A stretch of DNA of 46,989 bases from Acidimicrobiia bacterium (GCA_040902765.1 JBBDWO010000004.1:1-46989); one strand, 5' to 3'; shown: positions 16,797 to 26,586, counted from the stretch's first letter. Program-made: numbers and translations. Notes: generated by a model not told the origin, from the sequence alone.

Positions 16797-18409
16797 CCGA
16801 GGACCAGGTCGAGCGCCGAGGCCGCCGCGTCGACGAAGGGCCGAAGGATGAACTCGGGTCCGGCTGCCGACAGTCGCTTCGCCGCCGCGTCGTCGAGGGC
16901 GACGACCGCCACCTTGCCGGGATAGCCGTGGCTGCGAAGCCCGTGGAGCAGCGTCAGCTGCGTCTCCACGCTGGGGATGGTGCAGATCACCCAGGTGGAA
17001 CGCGCCAGCGGCAGGGTCTCCAGGAAGTCGAGATCCTCGGCGTCCCCGTACAGCGTCGTGATCGGCTGGTCGGACCAGAAGTCGGCGAGCCTGGGGTCCA
17101 CATCCACTGCTATCGCCCGCTTCCCGGCCGCCAAGAGGCCGCGAGCGATCCCGGACCCGAGCCGACCCAGGCCGTAGAGGATCACGTCGATGTCGCGCTC
17201 GTCGTCCTTCTCCGAAACGTCGCGGGGCCGGCGTCGGTCGAACACCGACAGCACCCTCTCCAGGCGCCGGTAGAGGCCCCGAGCATGGGGAAACACGTAG
17301 GTGGAGACCGCGATCGTGATGAGGCCCACCACCGTGATCAGGCTCACCGTGTCGGCCCCGATGTGCCCCAGACTCAACCCGAGCGCGGCCAGGATCAGCG
17401 AGAACTCGCTGATCTGAGCGAGCGACACGCCAACGACGAACGAGAGCCTGGCCGGGTATCGCATCAGCCCCATGATCGCGAGCACCACGATCGGCTTTCC
17501 GACCAACACGACCGCCGAGAGAATTGCCGCAGCAGCGAGCTGCTGCCGAGCCTCTCCGACCTCGATCTGCGATCCCAATGCGATGAAGAAGAACAACAAC
17601 AGGAAGTCGCGAAGGCTCACCAATCGGGCCGCGATCGCCTCCCGGAAGGGGGTCGATGCCAGCGAGAAACCGGCGAGGAAGGCTCCGACCTCCGTGCTGA
17701 ACCCGAGGAGCTCGGTGACCGCGGCCACGACGACGGCCCAGGTGACTCCGAAGATCACCAGCAGCTCGTTCACCCTGGCGAACTCGTGGACCAACCGGGG
17801 AAGCACGAAGCGCATCAGCAGGGCCATCCCGGCGAGCAGGGCCGCACCCTTTGCGCCGACGAGGCCCACCTCAGTGAGCACCGACCCCCCGCGAACCCCC
17901 CCGATCGCGGTGAGCACGATCATCGCCAGCACCACGACGATGTCCTGAACGATGAGGACGCCAACCGCGATCCGGCCGTGGAGCTGATCGATCTCCCTCC
18001 TATCGGTGAGCAGCTTGATAACGATGATCGTCGACGAGAAAGCGAGAGCGAGGGCCACGTAAAGCGACTCGGTGACGCCCATGCTTAGGAGCCGGGCCAC
18101 CCCGAAGCCGAGCGCCGAGCTGAAAACGACCTGACCCAACCCGGTGGCGAGAGCGACCGGACCGGTAGCCCGCACCAGGTGGAAGTCGAGGCGGAGCCCG
18201 ACGACGAAGAGGAGCAGGGCGATACCGAGCTCGGCCATCAGTTCCACCGGCCCCTCGGCCACGACCCAGCCGAAGCCGACCGGCCCCACGAGAACACCGA
18301 TCCCGATGAAGGCGATGATCACCGGCTGACGCAGCCGACTGGCCGCCAGGCCAGCCAGGGCGGCCAGACCGAGTATCACCGCCAGGGTGACGAACGTGTC
18401 GTGTGGCAT
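16742..18409 (-). CDS. CPA2 monovalent cation/proton antiporter with TrkA-N domain
   Basis: A 555-aa KefB-like antiporter. The N-terminal 380 residues hold about 12 membrane segments, beginning [22 protein letters not shown], with the conserved [19 protein letters not shown] and [11 protein letters not shown] blocks. A cytoplasmic TrkA-N/RCK domain follows ([31 protein letters not shown]), with the Rossmann GxGxxG and the acidic end of strand 2. It probably exchanges K+ or Na+ for H+ under NAD(H) control. ATG at 18409 is chosen; a longer in-frame extension has no support. It is divergent from the ABC exporter. Confidence 0.9.
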   Translation of the reverse strand: MPHDTFVTLAVILGLAALAGLAASRLRQPVIIAFIGIGVLVGPVGFGWVVAEGPVELMAELGIALLLFVVGLRLDFHLVRATGPVALATGLGQVVFSSALGFGVARLLSMGVTESLYVALALAFSSTIIVIKLLTDRREIDQLHGRIAVGVLIVQDIVVVLAMIVLTAIGGVRGGSVLTEVGLVGAKGAALLAGMALLMRFVLPRLVHEFARVNELLVIFGVTWAVVVAAVTELLGFSTEVGAFLAGFSLASTPFREAIAARLVSLRDFLLLFFFIALGSQIEVGEARQQLAAAAILSAVVLVGKPIVVLAIMGLMRYPARLSFVVGVSLAQISEFSLILAALGLSLGHIGADTVSLITVVGLITIAVSTYVFPHARGLYRRLERVLSVFDRRRPRDVSEKDDERDIDVILYGLGRLGSGIARGLLAAGKRAIAVDVDPRLADFWSDQPITTLYGDAEDLDFLETLPLARSTWVICTIPSVETQLTLLHGLRSHGYPGKVAVVALDDAAAKRLSAAGPEFILRPFVDAAASALDLVLGYGKGAVAVEESEALPSE

Positions 18410-18510
18410 CGAACCGACCCTCCCCGGACCTGTCGGGCAACGGTACCGGCTCGACGGACCCGGATTCGACGTCGGTATATCGTGGTGGCCGTCCAAGCCG
18501 GGGAGGGGCA

Positions 18511-19413
18511 GTGAGCAACGCCATCGAAGTCAGCGGGCTGCGCAAGTCCTACGGAGCGACCGTGGCACTCGACGGACTCGACCTGCACGTCCGTACCGGA
18601 GAGGTGCACGGATTTCTGGGGCCGAACGGCTCCGGCAAGACGACCACCATCCGCATCCTCCTCGGACTGATCCGGGCCGAAGGCGGGCGAGCGGTCCTCC
18701 TCGGCGGCGACCCGTGGAACGACGCCGCCGAGCTCCACCGGCGGCTCGCCTACGTGCCCGGTGATGTGAGCCTGTGGCCGAGCCTCAGCGGCGGCGAGGT
18801 CATCGACCTCCTCGGGCGGCTGCGCGGCGGTCTCGATCAGAAGCGCCGGGCCGACCTCATCGATCGATTCGCCCTGGACCCCACCAAGAAGGGCCGCACC
18901 TACTCCAAGGGCAACCGGCAGAAGGTGGCCCTCATCGCCGCTCTCTCCTCGGACGTCGAACTGCTCATCCTCGACGAGCCCACCGCCGGACTCGATCCGC
19001 TGATGGAAGCCACCTTCCGCGAACTGATCACCCACGAACGCACCAATGGACGCACGGTCCTGCTCGCCAGCCACATCCTCGCCGAGGTGGAAGCACTGGC
19101 CGACCGGGTGAGCATCATCCGAGATGGACGCACCGTCGAATCCGGGACCCTGGAGCAGCTGCGGCACCTCACCCGAACCTCGGTGGACGTCGTCGCAACC
19201 ACCCCTCCGACGAGCCTCGAACGGATGGCGGGGGTGCACGACCTGGTGATCGACGGCAACCGCGCCCGCTTCGAAGTCGATGGCGAGGCCCTCGGCGCCG
19301 TGATGAGCCACGTGGCGGGACTCGGGATCGAGAGCCTGATCTCCCAGCCACCGACCCTCGAGGAGCTCTTCATGCGCCACTACGGCGCATCGCCGGCCAC
19401 CAAGGACGCATGA
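18511..19413 (+). CDS. ABC exporter ATP-binding protein
   Basis: A 300-aa ATP-binding subunit. Walker A is [16 protein letters not shown] at about residues 38-53, the signature is [15 protein letters not shown] (the ExxG-type SxGxxQ form) and Walker B is [13 protein letters not shown]. The switch motif is [10 protein letters not shown]. The C-terminus carries an extra domain typical of antibiotic/multidrug resistance exporters (DrrA-like). The start is GTG 18511 with GGGAGG four bases before. It overlaps the permease gene as ATGA at 19410. The substrate is unknown. Confidence 0.88.
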   Translation: MSNAIEVSGLRKSYGATVALDGLDLHVRTGEVHGFLGPNGSGKTTTIRILLGLIRAEGGRAVLLGGDPWNDAAELHRRLAYVPGDVSLWPSLSGGEVIDLLGRLRGGLDQKRRADLIDRFALDPTKKGRTYSKGNRQKVALIAALSSDVELLILDEPTAGLDPLMEATFRELITHERTNGRTVLLASHILAEVEALADRVSIIRDGRTVESGTLEQLRHLTRTSVDVVATTPPTSLERMAGVHDLVIDGNRARFEVDGEALGAVMSHVAGLGIESLISQPPTLEELFMRHYGASPATKDA

Positions 19414-21011
19414 GTTCCTACGTCGGCGTCCGCCCGCTGATCCGGCTCATCCTGCGGCGCGACCGATTCCTGCTCCCGATCCTCACGGTGTTGCCCGCGG
19501 TCATGGTCGGTGCCACGGCAGCCGCCTTCGCCGACCTCTACCCGACCGACCAGGCGAGGGAACAGTTCGCCACGCTCGTGGCCACCAACCCGGGGATCAC
19601 CGCCTTCCTGGGCCCGCTCCACGGCACGAGCATCGGGGCCCTCACCTTCTGGCGGACGGTGATCGTCGCCGTGATGCTCGCTGCCCTCCCCGGGGTGTTC
19701 CTGGTGATCCGCCACACCCGTGCCGAGGAGCAGGCGGGCCGTCGCGAACTGATCGGGTCGACCGTCGTCGGACGCCACGCCCCCCTGGCCGCCGCCCTGC
19801 TCGTCGCCGCTGCCTGGAGCATCCTTATGGGGGCGGGGGTCGCCGCCGGCCTCCTCGCCACCGGACAGCCTGGGGCGGGCTCACTTGCCGCCGGCGCAGC
19901 CTGGGCGGGACTCGGCCTCGCCGGAGTGGGGATTGGCGCCCTGACCGCGCAGCTGTTCGAGAATCCCCGGACCGCCCGAGGACTCGCCGGGGGCATCCTC
20001 GCTCTCGCCTATGTGCTGCGAATCGTCGCCGACGTCGCCGGTGGCGCACTGGCCGGGCTCAGCTGGCTATCGCCGATCGGGTGGATGCATGAGATACGGG
20101 CGTTCGACGGTGAGCGGTGGCCGGTGGTCGGCCTGTTCATCGGGTTCGCCGCAGTGACGACGGCCGCGGCGGCAGCGCTGTCGACCCGGCGCGACCTCGA
20201 TGCCGGAGTCTGGGCGACCCGCCCCGGTCCGGCTGCTGCCACTCGCGGGCTGAGTAGCCCGAACGGCCTGGCCCGACGGCTGCACCGGGGAGCGTTCGTG
20301 GGATGGACGGTCGGGATCGTCGCCTACGGTGTCATCGTCGGCGGCCTGGGCCCCAGCATGGCGGACGTACTCGAGGACAACCCGCAGCTCATGGAGATCC
20401 TCGACCGCATCGGCGGCGAGGGTGCCTTCATCGACATCTTCCTGTCGGCCGGCCTCGGCTTCATCGGTCTCATCGGCGCCGCCTACGCCGTGCAGGCGGC
20501 CCTTCGGCTCCGGGGCGAGGAGTTGCTAGGCCATGCCGAGACCGTCCTCTCCACTCCGGTGGACCGAGTCCGGTTCGCCGGCTCGCACTCGCTGATGGCC
20601 TCCATCGGCCCGGCGCTGGCGATCCTCGCCGGAGGGCTTGCTGCTGGGATCGCCTACGGGGCGGTCACCGACGACCTGGGGGTCCAGGCGCCGCGACTGC
20701 TCCTGGCGTCAGCTGCCTACGTGCCGGCAGCGCTCGTCATGGGTGCGCTCACCGTCGCTCTGTTCGGGCTGCTCCCCCGAGCCTCCTCGTGGGCCTGGGC
20801 CGTGCTGGTCACCTTCCTGCTGCTGGGCCAGCTCGGTCCCATCCTCGGCCTGGAGCAGACGGTGATGAACCTCTCCCCGTTCACCCACACTCCGGCGGTG
20901 CCGGGAGCGCCGCTGCGGATCGCCCCACTCGTCGGACTCACCATGGCCGCAGGGGGGCTGTTCGCCGCCGGTCTCGCCGGCTTCCGGCGCCGCGACGCCG
21001 CCATCGGCTGA
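19410..21011 (+). CDS. ABC exporter permease, tetronasin-type
   Basis: A 533-aa permease with two related halves, each of about six membrane segments. The first half runs from [22 protein letters not shown] to about residue 265; the second begins [24 protein letters not shown]. Segments like [24 protein letters not shown] and [20 protein letters not shown], just after each first helix pair, are the coupling sites of this two-lobed family (tetronasin-resistance type). It is translationally coupled to the ATPase. Confidence 0.85.
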   Translation: MSSYVGVRPLIRLILRRDRFLLPILTVLPAVMVGATAAAFADLYPTDQAREQFATLVATNPGITAFLGPLHGTSIGALTFWRTVIVAVMLAALPGVFLVIRHTRAEEQAGRRELIGSTVVGRHAPLAAALLVAAAWSILMGAGVAAGLLATGQPGAGSLAAGAAWAGLGLAGVGIGALTAQLFENPRTARGLAGGILALAYVLRIVADVAGGALAGLSWLSPIGWMHEIRAFDGERWPVVGLFIGFAAVTTAAAAALSTRRDLDAGVWATRPGPAAATRGLSSPNGLARRLHRGAFVGWTVGIVAYGVIVGGLGPSMADVLEDNPQLMEILDRIGGEGAFIDIFLSAGLGFIGLIGAAYAVQAALRLRGEELLGHAETVLSTPVDRVRFAGSHSLMASIGPALAILAGGLAAGIAYGAVTDDLGVQAPRLLLASAAYVPAALVMGALTVALFGLLPRASSWAWAVLVTFLLLGQLGPILGLEQTVMNLSPFTHTPAVPGAPLRIAPLVGLTMAAGGLFAAGLAGFRRRDAAIG

Positions 21012-21099
21012 ACCGCCCAACGGCGGGCCCGCACCCCCACCCTTGGGATAGGCGCGCCCCACCCCTACGATCGGTGGTGAGCAACCCGAAGGATCCGTG

Positions 21100-22125
21100 A
21101 TGAACCCCAACGCCGTGATCGAGAAGATTGACCTCGGGATGCCGTGGCCCGGTCTCGACCCCTTCATCTTCACCGTCCATCACGTCGACCACTATCCGGC
21201 CGGTGACGACCGCCTCGGGCCGGACCGTTCACTCCTCGCCGGCCGCAACCTCGGCGCGGACTTCTCCTACCAGGACGGGTGGAGCATGTACCACGGCGAC
21301 CACGTCCCCGGCTTCCCCCAGCACCCCCACCGCGGGTTCGAGACGGTCACCGTGGTTCGCCGCGGCTATGTGGACCACTCCGACTCTCTGGGCGCCACCG
21401 CCCGTTATGGCGAGGGTGACGTGCAATGGCTGACCACTGGCAGCGGGATCATGCACGCCGAGATGTTCCCGCTCCTCGACCCGGCGGGCGACAATCCGCT
21501 GGAGCTGTTCCAGATCTGGCTCAACCTGCCGCCACAGTCGAAGATGGTCCCGGCCCACTTCGGCATGCTGTGGGCGGAGGACATCCCGAAGCTCGAGCCC
21601 GCCCCCGGCGTGCGGGTGGAGCTCTTCTCGGGTCCCTGGAACGGTGCGCCAGCTCCACCGTCGCCGCCGCCTGACTCGTGGGCGTCGCGATCGGGCTCCC
21701 ACCTGGGGATCTGGCACATCACGCTCGAACCCGACGCCGGGTGGGCGCTACCGCTGGCGCCGGCTTCGGTGAACCGGACGCTCCACATGGTCGGCGGAAC
21801 CATCGTCGACGTCGCCGGAGTGTCGGTAGAGCCGAAGTCTGGTGTGCGGCTCCGCGCCGATACCGAAACGGCCATCGTGAATCGGGGCGATACTGCAACG
21901 TTTCTCCTGCTTCAGGGCGAGCCGATCGGTGCCCCCGTGTTCCAGATGGGGCCGTTCGTCATGAACACGCCCGAGGAACTGCGCCAGGCGTTCGACGACT
22001 ACCGCGCCACCCAATTCGGTGGCTGGCCCTGGTCGGGGCCGAGCCCGGTGCACGCCCGCGACGAGGGCAGGTTTGCGCTCCACGCCGACGGCAAGGTGGA
22101 GCACCGAGATCGTCAGACGGCGTAA
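21100..22125 (+). CDS. Pirin-family bicupin
   Basis: A 341-aa bicupin. The N-terminal cupin carries the pirin metal site H75, H77 (FPQHPHRGFETVT), H119 and E121 (SGIMHAEMF); spacing agrees with human pirin. The C-terminal cupin follows at about residue 190 onward. Pirins bind iron and some bacterial ones act as quercetinases or redox regulators. The ATG at 21100 has GAAGGA six bases upstream and is preferred to the GTG at 21097. It is followed by a macrodomain gene after nine bases, likely the same transcript. Confidence 0.88.
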   Translation: MNPNAVIEKIDLGMPWPGLDPFIFTVHHVDHYPAGDDRLGPDRSLLAGRNLGADFSYQDGWSMYHGDHVPGFPQHPHRGFETVTVVRRGYVDHSDSLGATARYGEGDVQWLTTGSGIMHAEMFPLLDPAGDNPLELFQIWLNLPPQSKMVPAHFGMLWAEDIPKLEPAPGVRVELFSGPWNGAPAPPSPPPDSWASRSGSHLGIWHITLEPDAGWALPLAPASVNRTLHMVGGTIVDVAGVSVEPKSGVRLRADTETAIVNRGDTATFLLLQGEPIGAPVFQMGPFVMNTPEELRQAFDDYRATQFGGWPWSGPSPVHARDEGRFALHADGKVEHRDRQTA

Positions 22126-22134
22126 GCCGATCGC

Positions 22135-22656
22135 ATGACCGTCGTCACAGTCATCACCGGCGACATCACCCATCAGCAAGTTGACGCCATCGTCAACGCC
22201 GCCGGCGAGGGACTACACCACGGCGGTGGCGTAGCCCTGGCGATTGCCGAGGCCGGAGGCCCGGCGATTCGGGAGGAGTCCGATCAGTGGATCGCAGACC
22301 ACGGACCGCTCAGCCCCGGCGTCGCCGCCGTCACCTCCGCAGGCGACATGCCGGCCCGAATCGTGATCCACGTCGCCGGCCCACGGTATGGCGAGGGCGG
22401 AGACGACGCCGCCCTGCTCGCCCTGGCGGTCGACACAGCCCTCGACACCGCCGTCGCGCAGGGCTGCCGGTCGGTTGCGATGCCCGCCATCTCCGCCGGC
22501 ATCTTCGGCTACCCCCTCGCCGAGGCCTGCCGGGTGATCGCCGACGCGGTGACCGCCTGGATCGGATCCAACCCGGACACGCTGGAGGAAGCGCGGCTGA
22601 TCGGCTTCGACGACGCCACCACGGACGCGTTCCGACTGGCGTCGGACAACGGGTAG
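22135..22656 (+). CDS. Macrodomain ADP-ribose hydrolase (O-acetyl-ADP-ribose deacetylase type)
   Basis: A 173-aa macrodomain. The signature parts are GDITHQQVDAIVNAAGEGLHHGGGVALAI (ADP-ribose site; the usual Asn-Ala and Gly-rich loop), a variable middle, and MPAISAGIFGYPLAEACRVI (the phosphate loop, ISxGIFGYP). These enzymes remove ADP-ribose from proteins or deacetylate O-acetyl-ADP-ribose. The start is ATG at 22135. It lies directly after the pirin gene, probably co-transcribed, though no functional link is known. Confidence 0.9.
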   Translation: MTVVTVITGDITHQQVDAIVNAAGEGLHHGGGVALAIAEAGGPAIREESDQWIADHGPLSPGVAAVTSAGDMPARIVIHVAGPRYGEGGDDAALLALAVDTALDTAVAQGCRSVAMPAISAGIFGYPLAEACRVIADAVTAWIGSNPDTLEEARLIGFDDATTDAFRLASDNG

Positions 22657-22667
22657 CGCACTCCCAG

Positions 22668-23198
22668 CTACCCCTTCCGACTCTCCCAGGTCTCCCAGTG
22701 GACCACGTCGCCAAAGGGCCGTCGGTCGGGCCGAGTGATCGGCTTCAGGGGCCGGTCCGCCGGGTAGCCCAGCGTCATGATCAAGGCGGCAAAGCGGTCC
22801 TCGGGTAGGCCGAGGATCTCGGCGGCGAGCGCCTTGTCGTCCACGTACACGATGCCCGAACCGATCCCGAGCGACGTGGCCGCGAGCGTCATGGACGATG
22901 CCTGTTGTCCGAGATCGAAGTGGAGGACGGTGCCGCCTCTCGGGTCGTCACCGACGGGGGCGACCATGACGATCGCCGCCGCCGCCTCCGCCACGGGGCC
23001 GGCGGCTTGCCACACCCGTGACAGCGCAACCAGTCGCGTGCGATCGGTCATGACGACGAGGTCCCACGGCTGACCGTTCTTGGACGACGGAGAGCGACGA
23101 CCCGCCTCGGCGATCCGCTCCAGGTCCTGGCGAGAAATCGTACGGTCGGTGAAGTCGCGTACGTTGCGGCGAGTCCGGATGGCATCCCAGGTGTCCAT
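22668..23198 (-). CDS. FMN-dependent nitroreductase-family protein
   Basis: A 176-aa protein. N-terminal DAIRTRRNVRDFTDRTISRQDLERIAEAGRRSPSSKNGQPWDLVVM is the standard nitroreductase opening with FMN-binding RR-R-F and SSKNGQPW. The second FMN stretch is ATSLGIGSGIVYVDDKALAAEILGLPEDRFAALIMTLGYPADR. It is a short form of the family. The electron acceptor cannot be named from sequence. It faces the macrodomain gene end to end and shares its direction with the EamA transporter upstream. Confidence 0.9.
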   Translation of the reverse strand: MDTWDAIRTRRNVRDFTDRTISRQDLERIAEAGRRSPSSKNGQPWDLVVMTDRTRLVALSRVWQAAGPVAEAAAAIVMVAPVGDDPRGGTVLHFDLGQQASSMTLAATSLGIGSGIVYVDDKALAAEILGLPEDRFAALIMTLGYPADRPLKPITRPDRRPFGDVVHWETWESRKG

Positions 23199-23221
23199 GA
23201 CCTGAGGCTACCGCCGGCAAA

Positions 23222-24118
23222 TCACTCCGAGCGGCGCGTTCCGGCGCCCGAGAGCGCCCCAACCCACACGCCGAGGAGGACGATCGCTCCCCCGGCGACC
23301 CCGGCGACTGTCACTCGCTCGTCGGCGATGAGCGCGCCGAACACCATCGCCGCGATCGGCATCAGCGCCGGCATGTACGCCACTGCCGAGGCGGTCCACC
23401 GGCTGAGGGTGAACAGGAACAGTCCGAACAGCACGAGCGACCCGATCACGATCAGGTAGACGAGCGCCAGCCACGTGCTGGCGTTCTGCGGGACCACCCA
23501 GGACTCGCCGGTAGCGACAGACAGGGCGAGGAGCAGCACGCTGCCCACCGCCATGGCGGTGGCGTTGGTGGCAACGGGATCGGCGGGTGGGAACAGCTTG
23601 AGCACGACGCCCGAGTACCCGGCTGCCAGGGCGCCACCCAGGACGGCGAGCATCGGCAGGAGTTCGATCCGAGCATCGGCTGGAGCATTCGCCAACACGG
23701 CGATACCCCCGATCACGATCACCGAGCCGACGAGTCCCCTGAACCGAAACGGCTCGAGGCGGTGGATGGCGACCACGAACAGGGTTAGCAGTGGCGTGGA
23801 CGCCAGCAGCACCGAAGCGACGCCTGCGTTGAGAGACTGGAGCGCCCAGTACAGGAGCGCGTACACCGCCGTGAACGAAAGGACCCCGTAGATCACGGTT
23901 CCGACCAGGGCCCGGCCCCTGGGGAACCTGCTCCGGCGCAGACGCATCACGACCAGGAGCAGGACGGCGGCGATGGCGAATCTGGCCCCGGCGCCGAACA
24001 ACGGCGGCAGTTCCCTGTTGGAGAAGCGAACGGCGACGAAGTTCATGCCGCCGATGGTCACGGCGATGGCGAAGGCAGCAAGCGTTGTCCGCTCCGGGCC
24101 CGTGGCCGGCTCCCGCAT
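23222..24118 (-). CDS. EamA/DMT-family transporter
   Basis: A 298-aa protein with ten predicted membrane helices in two five-helix EamA repeats. The first repeat starts TLAAFAIAVTIGGMNFVAVRFSN and includes ARFAIAAVLLLVVMRLRR. The second ends with ADERVTVAGVAGGAIVLLGVWVGAL. Members export amino acids or other metabolites. The ATG at 24118 is taken as start. The reading frame stays open another 366 bp upstream across the SIMPL promoter, but that part is poorly membrane-like and unlikely. Confidence 0.85.
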   Translation of the reverse strand: MREPATGPERTTLAAFAIAVTIGGMNFVAVRFSNRELPPLFGAGARFAIAAVLLLVVMRLRRSRFPRGRALVGTVIYGVLSFTAVYALLYWALQSLNAGVASVLLASTPLLTLFVVAIHRLEPFRFRGLVGSVIVIGGIAVLANAPADARIELLPMLAVLGGALAAGYSGVVLKLFPPADPVATNATAMAVGSVLLLALSVATGESWVVPQNASTWLALVYLIVIGSLVLFGLFLFTLSRWTASAVAYMPALMPIAAMVFGALIADERVTVAGVAGGAIVLLGVWVGALSGAGTRRSE

Positions 24119-24230
24119 CGCGAGAATGATGGCAGGGGGGACGCCCGCGTGTCGGCGTTCGAGGAACCGGCAGACCGCGGCCGTCGTCCAATCGGCGACA
24201 CACACAACCCCTAGAGAAAGCGAAACGAAC

Positions 24231-24947
24231 ATGCGCAGGTCACTGATCCTGTTGGTTGGAGTGGCCGTGCTCATCACGGCCTGCGGAACGGACGCAGGAC
24301 GCGTCGGAAGCGCGAGCACCGACAAGACCACCGGGATCTCGGTGACCGGCCGGGGCCGGGTCGCCGGTACCCCGGACACGATGACCATCACCCTGGGTGT
24401 GTCGGTGCAACGCGATGGCGTGGACGAGGCGACCGCCGACGCCGCCGCCCTCACCAACGCCATCATCGGTGCCGTCACCGCCAACGGTGTGGCCGCCGAG
24501 GACGTGCAGACGGCGAACTACGCGGTCTATCCCGAGTACGACTGGTCGGGCAACCGCCAGCGCCTCATCGGCTACCGGGTCACCAACGAGCTGCGTGTCA
24601 AGGTGCGCGACCTGGACAACGCCGGTGCGGTCATCGATGCCGCCACGGCGGCCGGCGGCGACGCCATGGTCGTCGGTGGCCTGTCGTTCAGCATCGAGGA
24701 CAACACGGCCCTGCTCGAGTCCGCCCGCGAGGCGGCATGGAATGACGCCGAGGCCAAGGCCCGGCAGTTGGCCGAGCTCTCCGGGGCGAGCCTCGACGGC
24801 GTCATCTCGATCGTCGAGACCATCGACCACTCGTTTCCCCCGGTGTACTTCGAGCGAGCCGCCGGGGACGATGGCGGGATGACCCCGATCGAGCCGGGGC
24901 AGTCCGACGTGACGGTGACCATCCAGGTCGTCTTCGCCATCGGCTGA
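24231..24947 (+). CDS. SIMPL-domain (DUF541) lipoprotein
   Basis: A 238-aa lipoprotein. The signal is MRRSLILLVGVAVLITAC with the lipobox ITAC (Cys18). The SIMPL domain follows, beginning GISVTGRGRVAGTPDTMTITLGVSVQ, then GVAAEDVQTANYAVYPEYDW and YRVTNELRVKVRD. Many Gram-positive members are lipoproteins of unknown function. The start at ATG 24231 is 112 bp from the divergent EamA gene. A strong hairpin follows at 24957-24987. Confidence 0.9.
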   Translation: MRRSLILLVGVAVLITACGTDAGRVGSASTDKTTGISVTGRGRVAGTPDTMTITLGVSVQRDGVDEATADAAALTNAIIGAVTANGVAAEDVQTANYAVYPEYDWSGNRQRLIGYRVTNELRVKVRDLDNAGAVIDAATAAGGDAMVVGGLSFSIEDNTALLESAREAAWNDAEAKARQLAELSGASLDGVISIVETIDHSFPPVYFERAAGDDGGMTPIEPGQSDVTVTIQVVFAIG

Positions 24948-24956
24948 GCGATGCGC

Positions 24957-24987
24957 AGGGGTCGGGAGCGGTGCGCTCCCGACCCCT
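24957..24987. terminator. Perfect 14-bp terminator-like hairpin
   Basis: AGGGGTCGGGAGCG, loop GTG, CGCTCCCGACCCCT. It begins ten bases after the SIMPL stop. The stem is very stable and there is no T-run. Confidence 0.7.
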
Positions 24988-25021
24988 GACGCGTCCTGGA
25001 GGCCAGCGGTAGGCTGAGTCC

Positions 25022-25342
25022 ATGCCCAAATACCTGTTCCAGGCCAATCTCAACAGCGACGGCGTAGCCGGCATCATCCAGGAGGGCGGGACGGCCCGCG
25101 TCGGGGTGGTCAACAGTGCCATCGAGGCACTGGGCGGCACCGTCGAGGCGTTCTACTTCGCCTTCGGCGACGCCGACTCGGTGCTCATCGCCGACCTGCC
25201 CGACAACGAGGCCGCAACTGCGTTCGCCCTCGACGTGGCCGCCTCTGGCCGGGTATCGGTGACGACGACGGTGCTCGTGACCCCCGAGGAAGTCGACCGG
25301 GCCATCGCCAAGCGACCCGGATTCCGGGGTCCGGGGGCCTGA
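25022..25342 (+). CDS. GYD-domain protein
   Basis: A 106-aa protein matching the GYD domain pattern: MPKYLFQANLNSDGVAGIIQEGGTAR at the N-terminus, then LGGTVEAFYFAFGDADSVLIADLPDNEAA and VTTTVLVTPEEVDRAI. The ferredoxin-like fold has no agreed function; it may bind small ligands or act as a dimeric stress protein. The start is ATG 25022, just after the SIMPL terminator. It faces the YqeY gene. Confidence 0.85.
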   Translation: MPKYLFQANLNSDGVAGIIQEGGTARVGVVNSAIEALGGTVEAFYFAFGDADSVLIADLPDNEAATAFALDVAASGRVSVTTTVLVTPEEVDRAIAKRPGFRGPGA

Positions 25343-25354
25343 CCCACCGAGGAT

Positions 25355-25813
25355 TCAGGCGCCGAGTGCTTCGCGGACGAGGCGGTTGACCAGCGCACCG
25401 TCGACACCGCGTGGGCCGTTCTTCATGATGTGGCCGACCACCTGGCCGAGCTGCTTGGCCTCGGTCGCCTGCAGCTCCTTGATGGCGATCCGCACGACCT
25501 CCCGGGTCTCGTCTTCGGAGAGCCCCTGTGGGAGCCACCGGCTCAGATAGTCGATCTCGAAGGTGAGCTTGGTCACGGCCTCCGCGCCGCGCTCACCCAG
25601 GGCAGCGAACTCATCGCGTGCCTTGTCCATCTTCTTGCTGTAGGCAGCGATGACCGATCGGTAGAGGGCGTCGTCGGCCTCACCGGAGAAGCCGGGCTCG
25701 GTCTTCGCCCTGGACACCTCGGTCTCGATCTGACGGATCACGTCGAGACGATCGCGGTGGCGCGCCTTCATGGCGTCCTTCAATTCGGCGGTGAGTTCTT
25801 CGTGGATGGCCAT
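25355..25813 (-). CDS. YqeY/GatB-tail-like protein
   Basis: A 152-aa protein of the GatB/YqeY family, all helical: an N-terminal bundle (ELTAELKDAMKARHRDRLDVIRQIETEVSRAKTEPG) and a C-terminal tRNA-interacting bundle (WLPQGLSEDETREVVRIAIKELQ ... GQVVGHIMKNGPRGVDGALVNRLVREAL). This matches stand-alone YqeY proteins, thought to bind RNA or tRNA. ATG 25813 opens the gene. A hairpin lies 33 bases upstream. Confidence 0.92.
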   Translation of the reverse strand: MAIHEELTAELKDAMKARHRDRLDVIRQIETEVSRAKTEPGFSGEADDALYRSVIAAYSKKMDKARDEFAALGERGAEAVTKLTFEIDYLSRWLPQGLSEDETREVVRIAIKELQATEAKQLGQVVGHIMKNGPRGVDGALVNRLVREALGA

Positions 25814-25845
25814 ACGGCCGAGAATCGTACCCGCTCGGGCATAAA

Positions 25846-25862
25846 ACCCCGTTCGACGGGGT
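25846..25862 (-). terminator. Minus-strand hairpin followed by T-rich tract
   Basis: ACCCCGT-TCG-ACGGGGT. Read on the minus strand the stem is followed by TTTAT. This fits a weak intrinsic terminator upstream of yqeY, or a leader hairpin. Confidence 0.4.
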
Positions 25863-25886
25863 AGTACGAGGCGACGAAAAAACCTC

Positions 25887-25916
25887 TTGACCCCGGCGGG
25901 TCGGATGGCCTATCGT
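25887..25916 (+). promoter_or_regulatory. whiB promoter
   Basis: TTGACC (25887-25892) and TATCGT (25911-25916) with an 18-bp spacer form a good sigma-A-like promoter about 60 bp upstream of the whiB ATG. Confidence 0.55.
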
Positions 25917-25926
25917 TCTAGGCGCT

Positions 25927-25942
25927 TGTGAACCCGTTCACA
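25927..25942. promoter_or_regulatory. Perfect CRP-type palindrome in the whiB leader
   Basis: TGTGAACCCGTTCACA is an exact TGTGA-N6-TCACA site; the full palindrome extends to TTGTGAAC-CC-GTTCACAA (25926-25943). It lies just downstream of the predicted -10, where a bound protein would block transcription. In M. tuberculosis whiB1 is under CRP (Rv3676) control, which makes this site credible. Confidence 0.65.
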
Positions 25943-25969
25943 ATGCACGAGTGAGGGACCAAGAAGATC

Positions 25970-26236
25970 ATGTTGACCATCACCGATTGGCGAGAACTGG
26001 CGGCGTGTCGAGACTCCGACCCCAGCCTGTTCTTCCCGATCGGAACCACGGGGTCTGCGGTAGAGCAGATCGAAGCCGCCAAGGCCATCTGCGCGCAGTG
26101 CTCAGTCCAGGAAGAGTGCCTCACCTACGCCCTGGAGACGAACCAGGAAGCCGGGGTGTGGGCGGGCTATGCCGAGGACGAGCGCCGGCGCCTCCGGAAG
26201 CGCTGGCTCGCCGAGCGGCGCCGCCGCGCTTCCTGA
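25970..26236 (+). CDS. WhiB-family Fe-S transcription regulator
   Basis: An 88-aa Wbl protein. Cluster ligands are C13, C41, C44 and C50 (C...CxxCx5C in AACRD and ICAQCSVQEEC), followed by the GVWAGYAEDERR loop and a basic tail RRRLRKRWLAERRRR that contacts DNA. Size and motif order suit the WhiB1/WhmD group, NO- and O2-sensitive partners of the main sigma factor. It starts at ATG 25970 and has a CRP-type palindrome upstream. Its TGA stop is the first part of a repeated palindrome. Confidence 0.95.
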   Translation: MLTITDWRELAACRDSDPSLFFPIGTTGSAVEQIEAAKAICAQCSVQEECLTYALETNQEAGVWAGYAEDERRRLRKRWLAERRRRAS

Positions 26237-26263
26237 GGGGGTGAGCGAATAGGCTCGCCCCCT
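26236..26263. repeat. Short copy of stop-codon palindrome (family R2) after whiB
   Basis: AGGGGGTGAGC, loop GAATAG, GCTCGCCCCCT: an 11-bp stem with one G-T. It matches the outer end of the R2 repeats (AGGGGGTGCGCGAATAGG then CTCGCCCC) with one base changed, but the inner ATCAGGTTTCGG part is missing. It overlaps the whiB stop and lies between converging genes (whiB and DUF3107). Confidence 0.75.
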
Positions 26264-26292
26264 GAGCGTTCCTCACTCCGCCTGAAGAACCC

Positions 26293-26535
26293 TCAGACGC
26301 TGAAGCCGACGCGTCGGTCCCGGCTGGGTTCGACGTCGATGTAGGCGATCTTGTCGACGACGATCCCGTGACGGTGCCCCTCGCGATCGGTCACCCACCA
26401 CACCCGGGCACCGCCGGCGACGGCGTCCTCGAACTCGCGCATGAAGTGGTCGGCATCTTCGACGTCGAGGTCGACTTCGCGGGGAACTTGGCTGAGGCCG
26501 ATCTTGGCGCGGATCTTGGGAATTTCGGTGACCAT
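26293..26535 (-). CDS. DUF3107 family protein (Rv3208A-like)
   Basis: An 80-aa actinobacterial small protein. The core AKIGLSQVPREVDLDVEDADHFMREFEDAVAGGARVWWVTDREGHRHGIVVDKIAYIDVEPSRDRRVGFSV ends in the family-typical RRVGFxV. The protein is highly conserved in Actinobacteria and of unknown role. ATG 26535 is used; the first seven residues exceed the usual start. Confidence 0.88.
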   Translation of the reverse strand: MVTEIPKIRAKIGLSQVPREVDLDVEDADHFMREFEDAVAGGARVWWVTDREGHRHGIVVDKIAYIDVEPSRDRRVGFSV

Positions 26536-26551
26536 GGACCCACGATACCCA

Positions 26552-26586
26552 CCAGCAGCCAGCTACCAGCTACCAGCTACCAGCCA
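26552..26586. repeat. Heptanucleotide array, CCAGCTA type
   Basis: Five in-register units: CCAGCAG, three CCAGCTA, CCAGCCA. It lies between the DUF3107 start and the end of mrp. Confidence 0.85.
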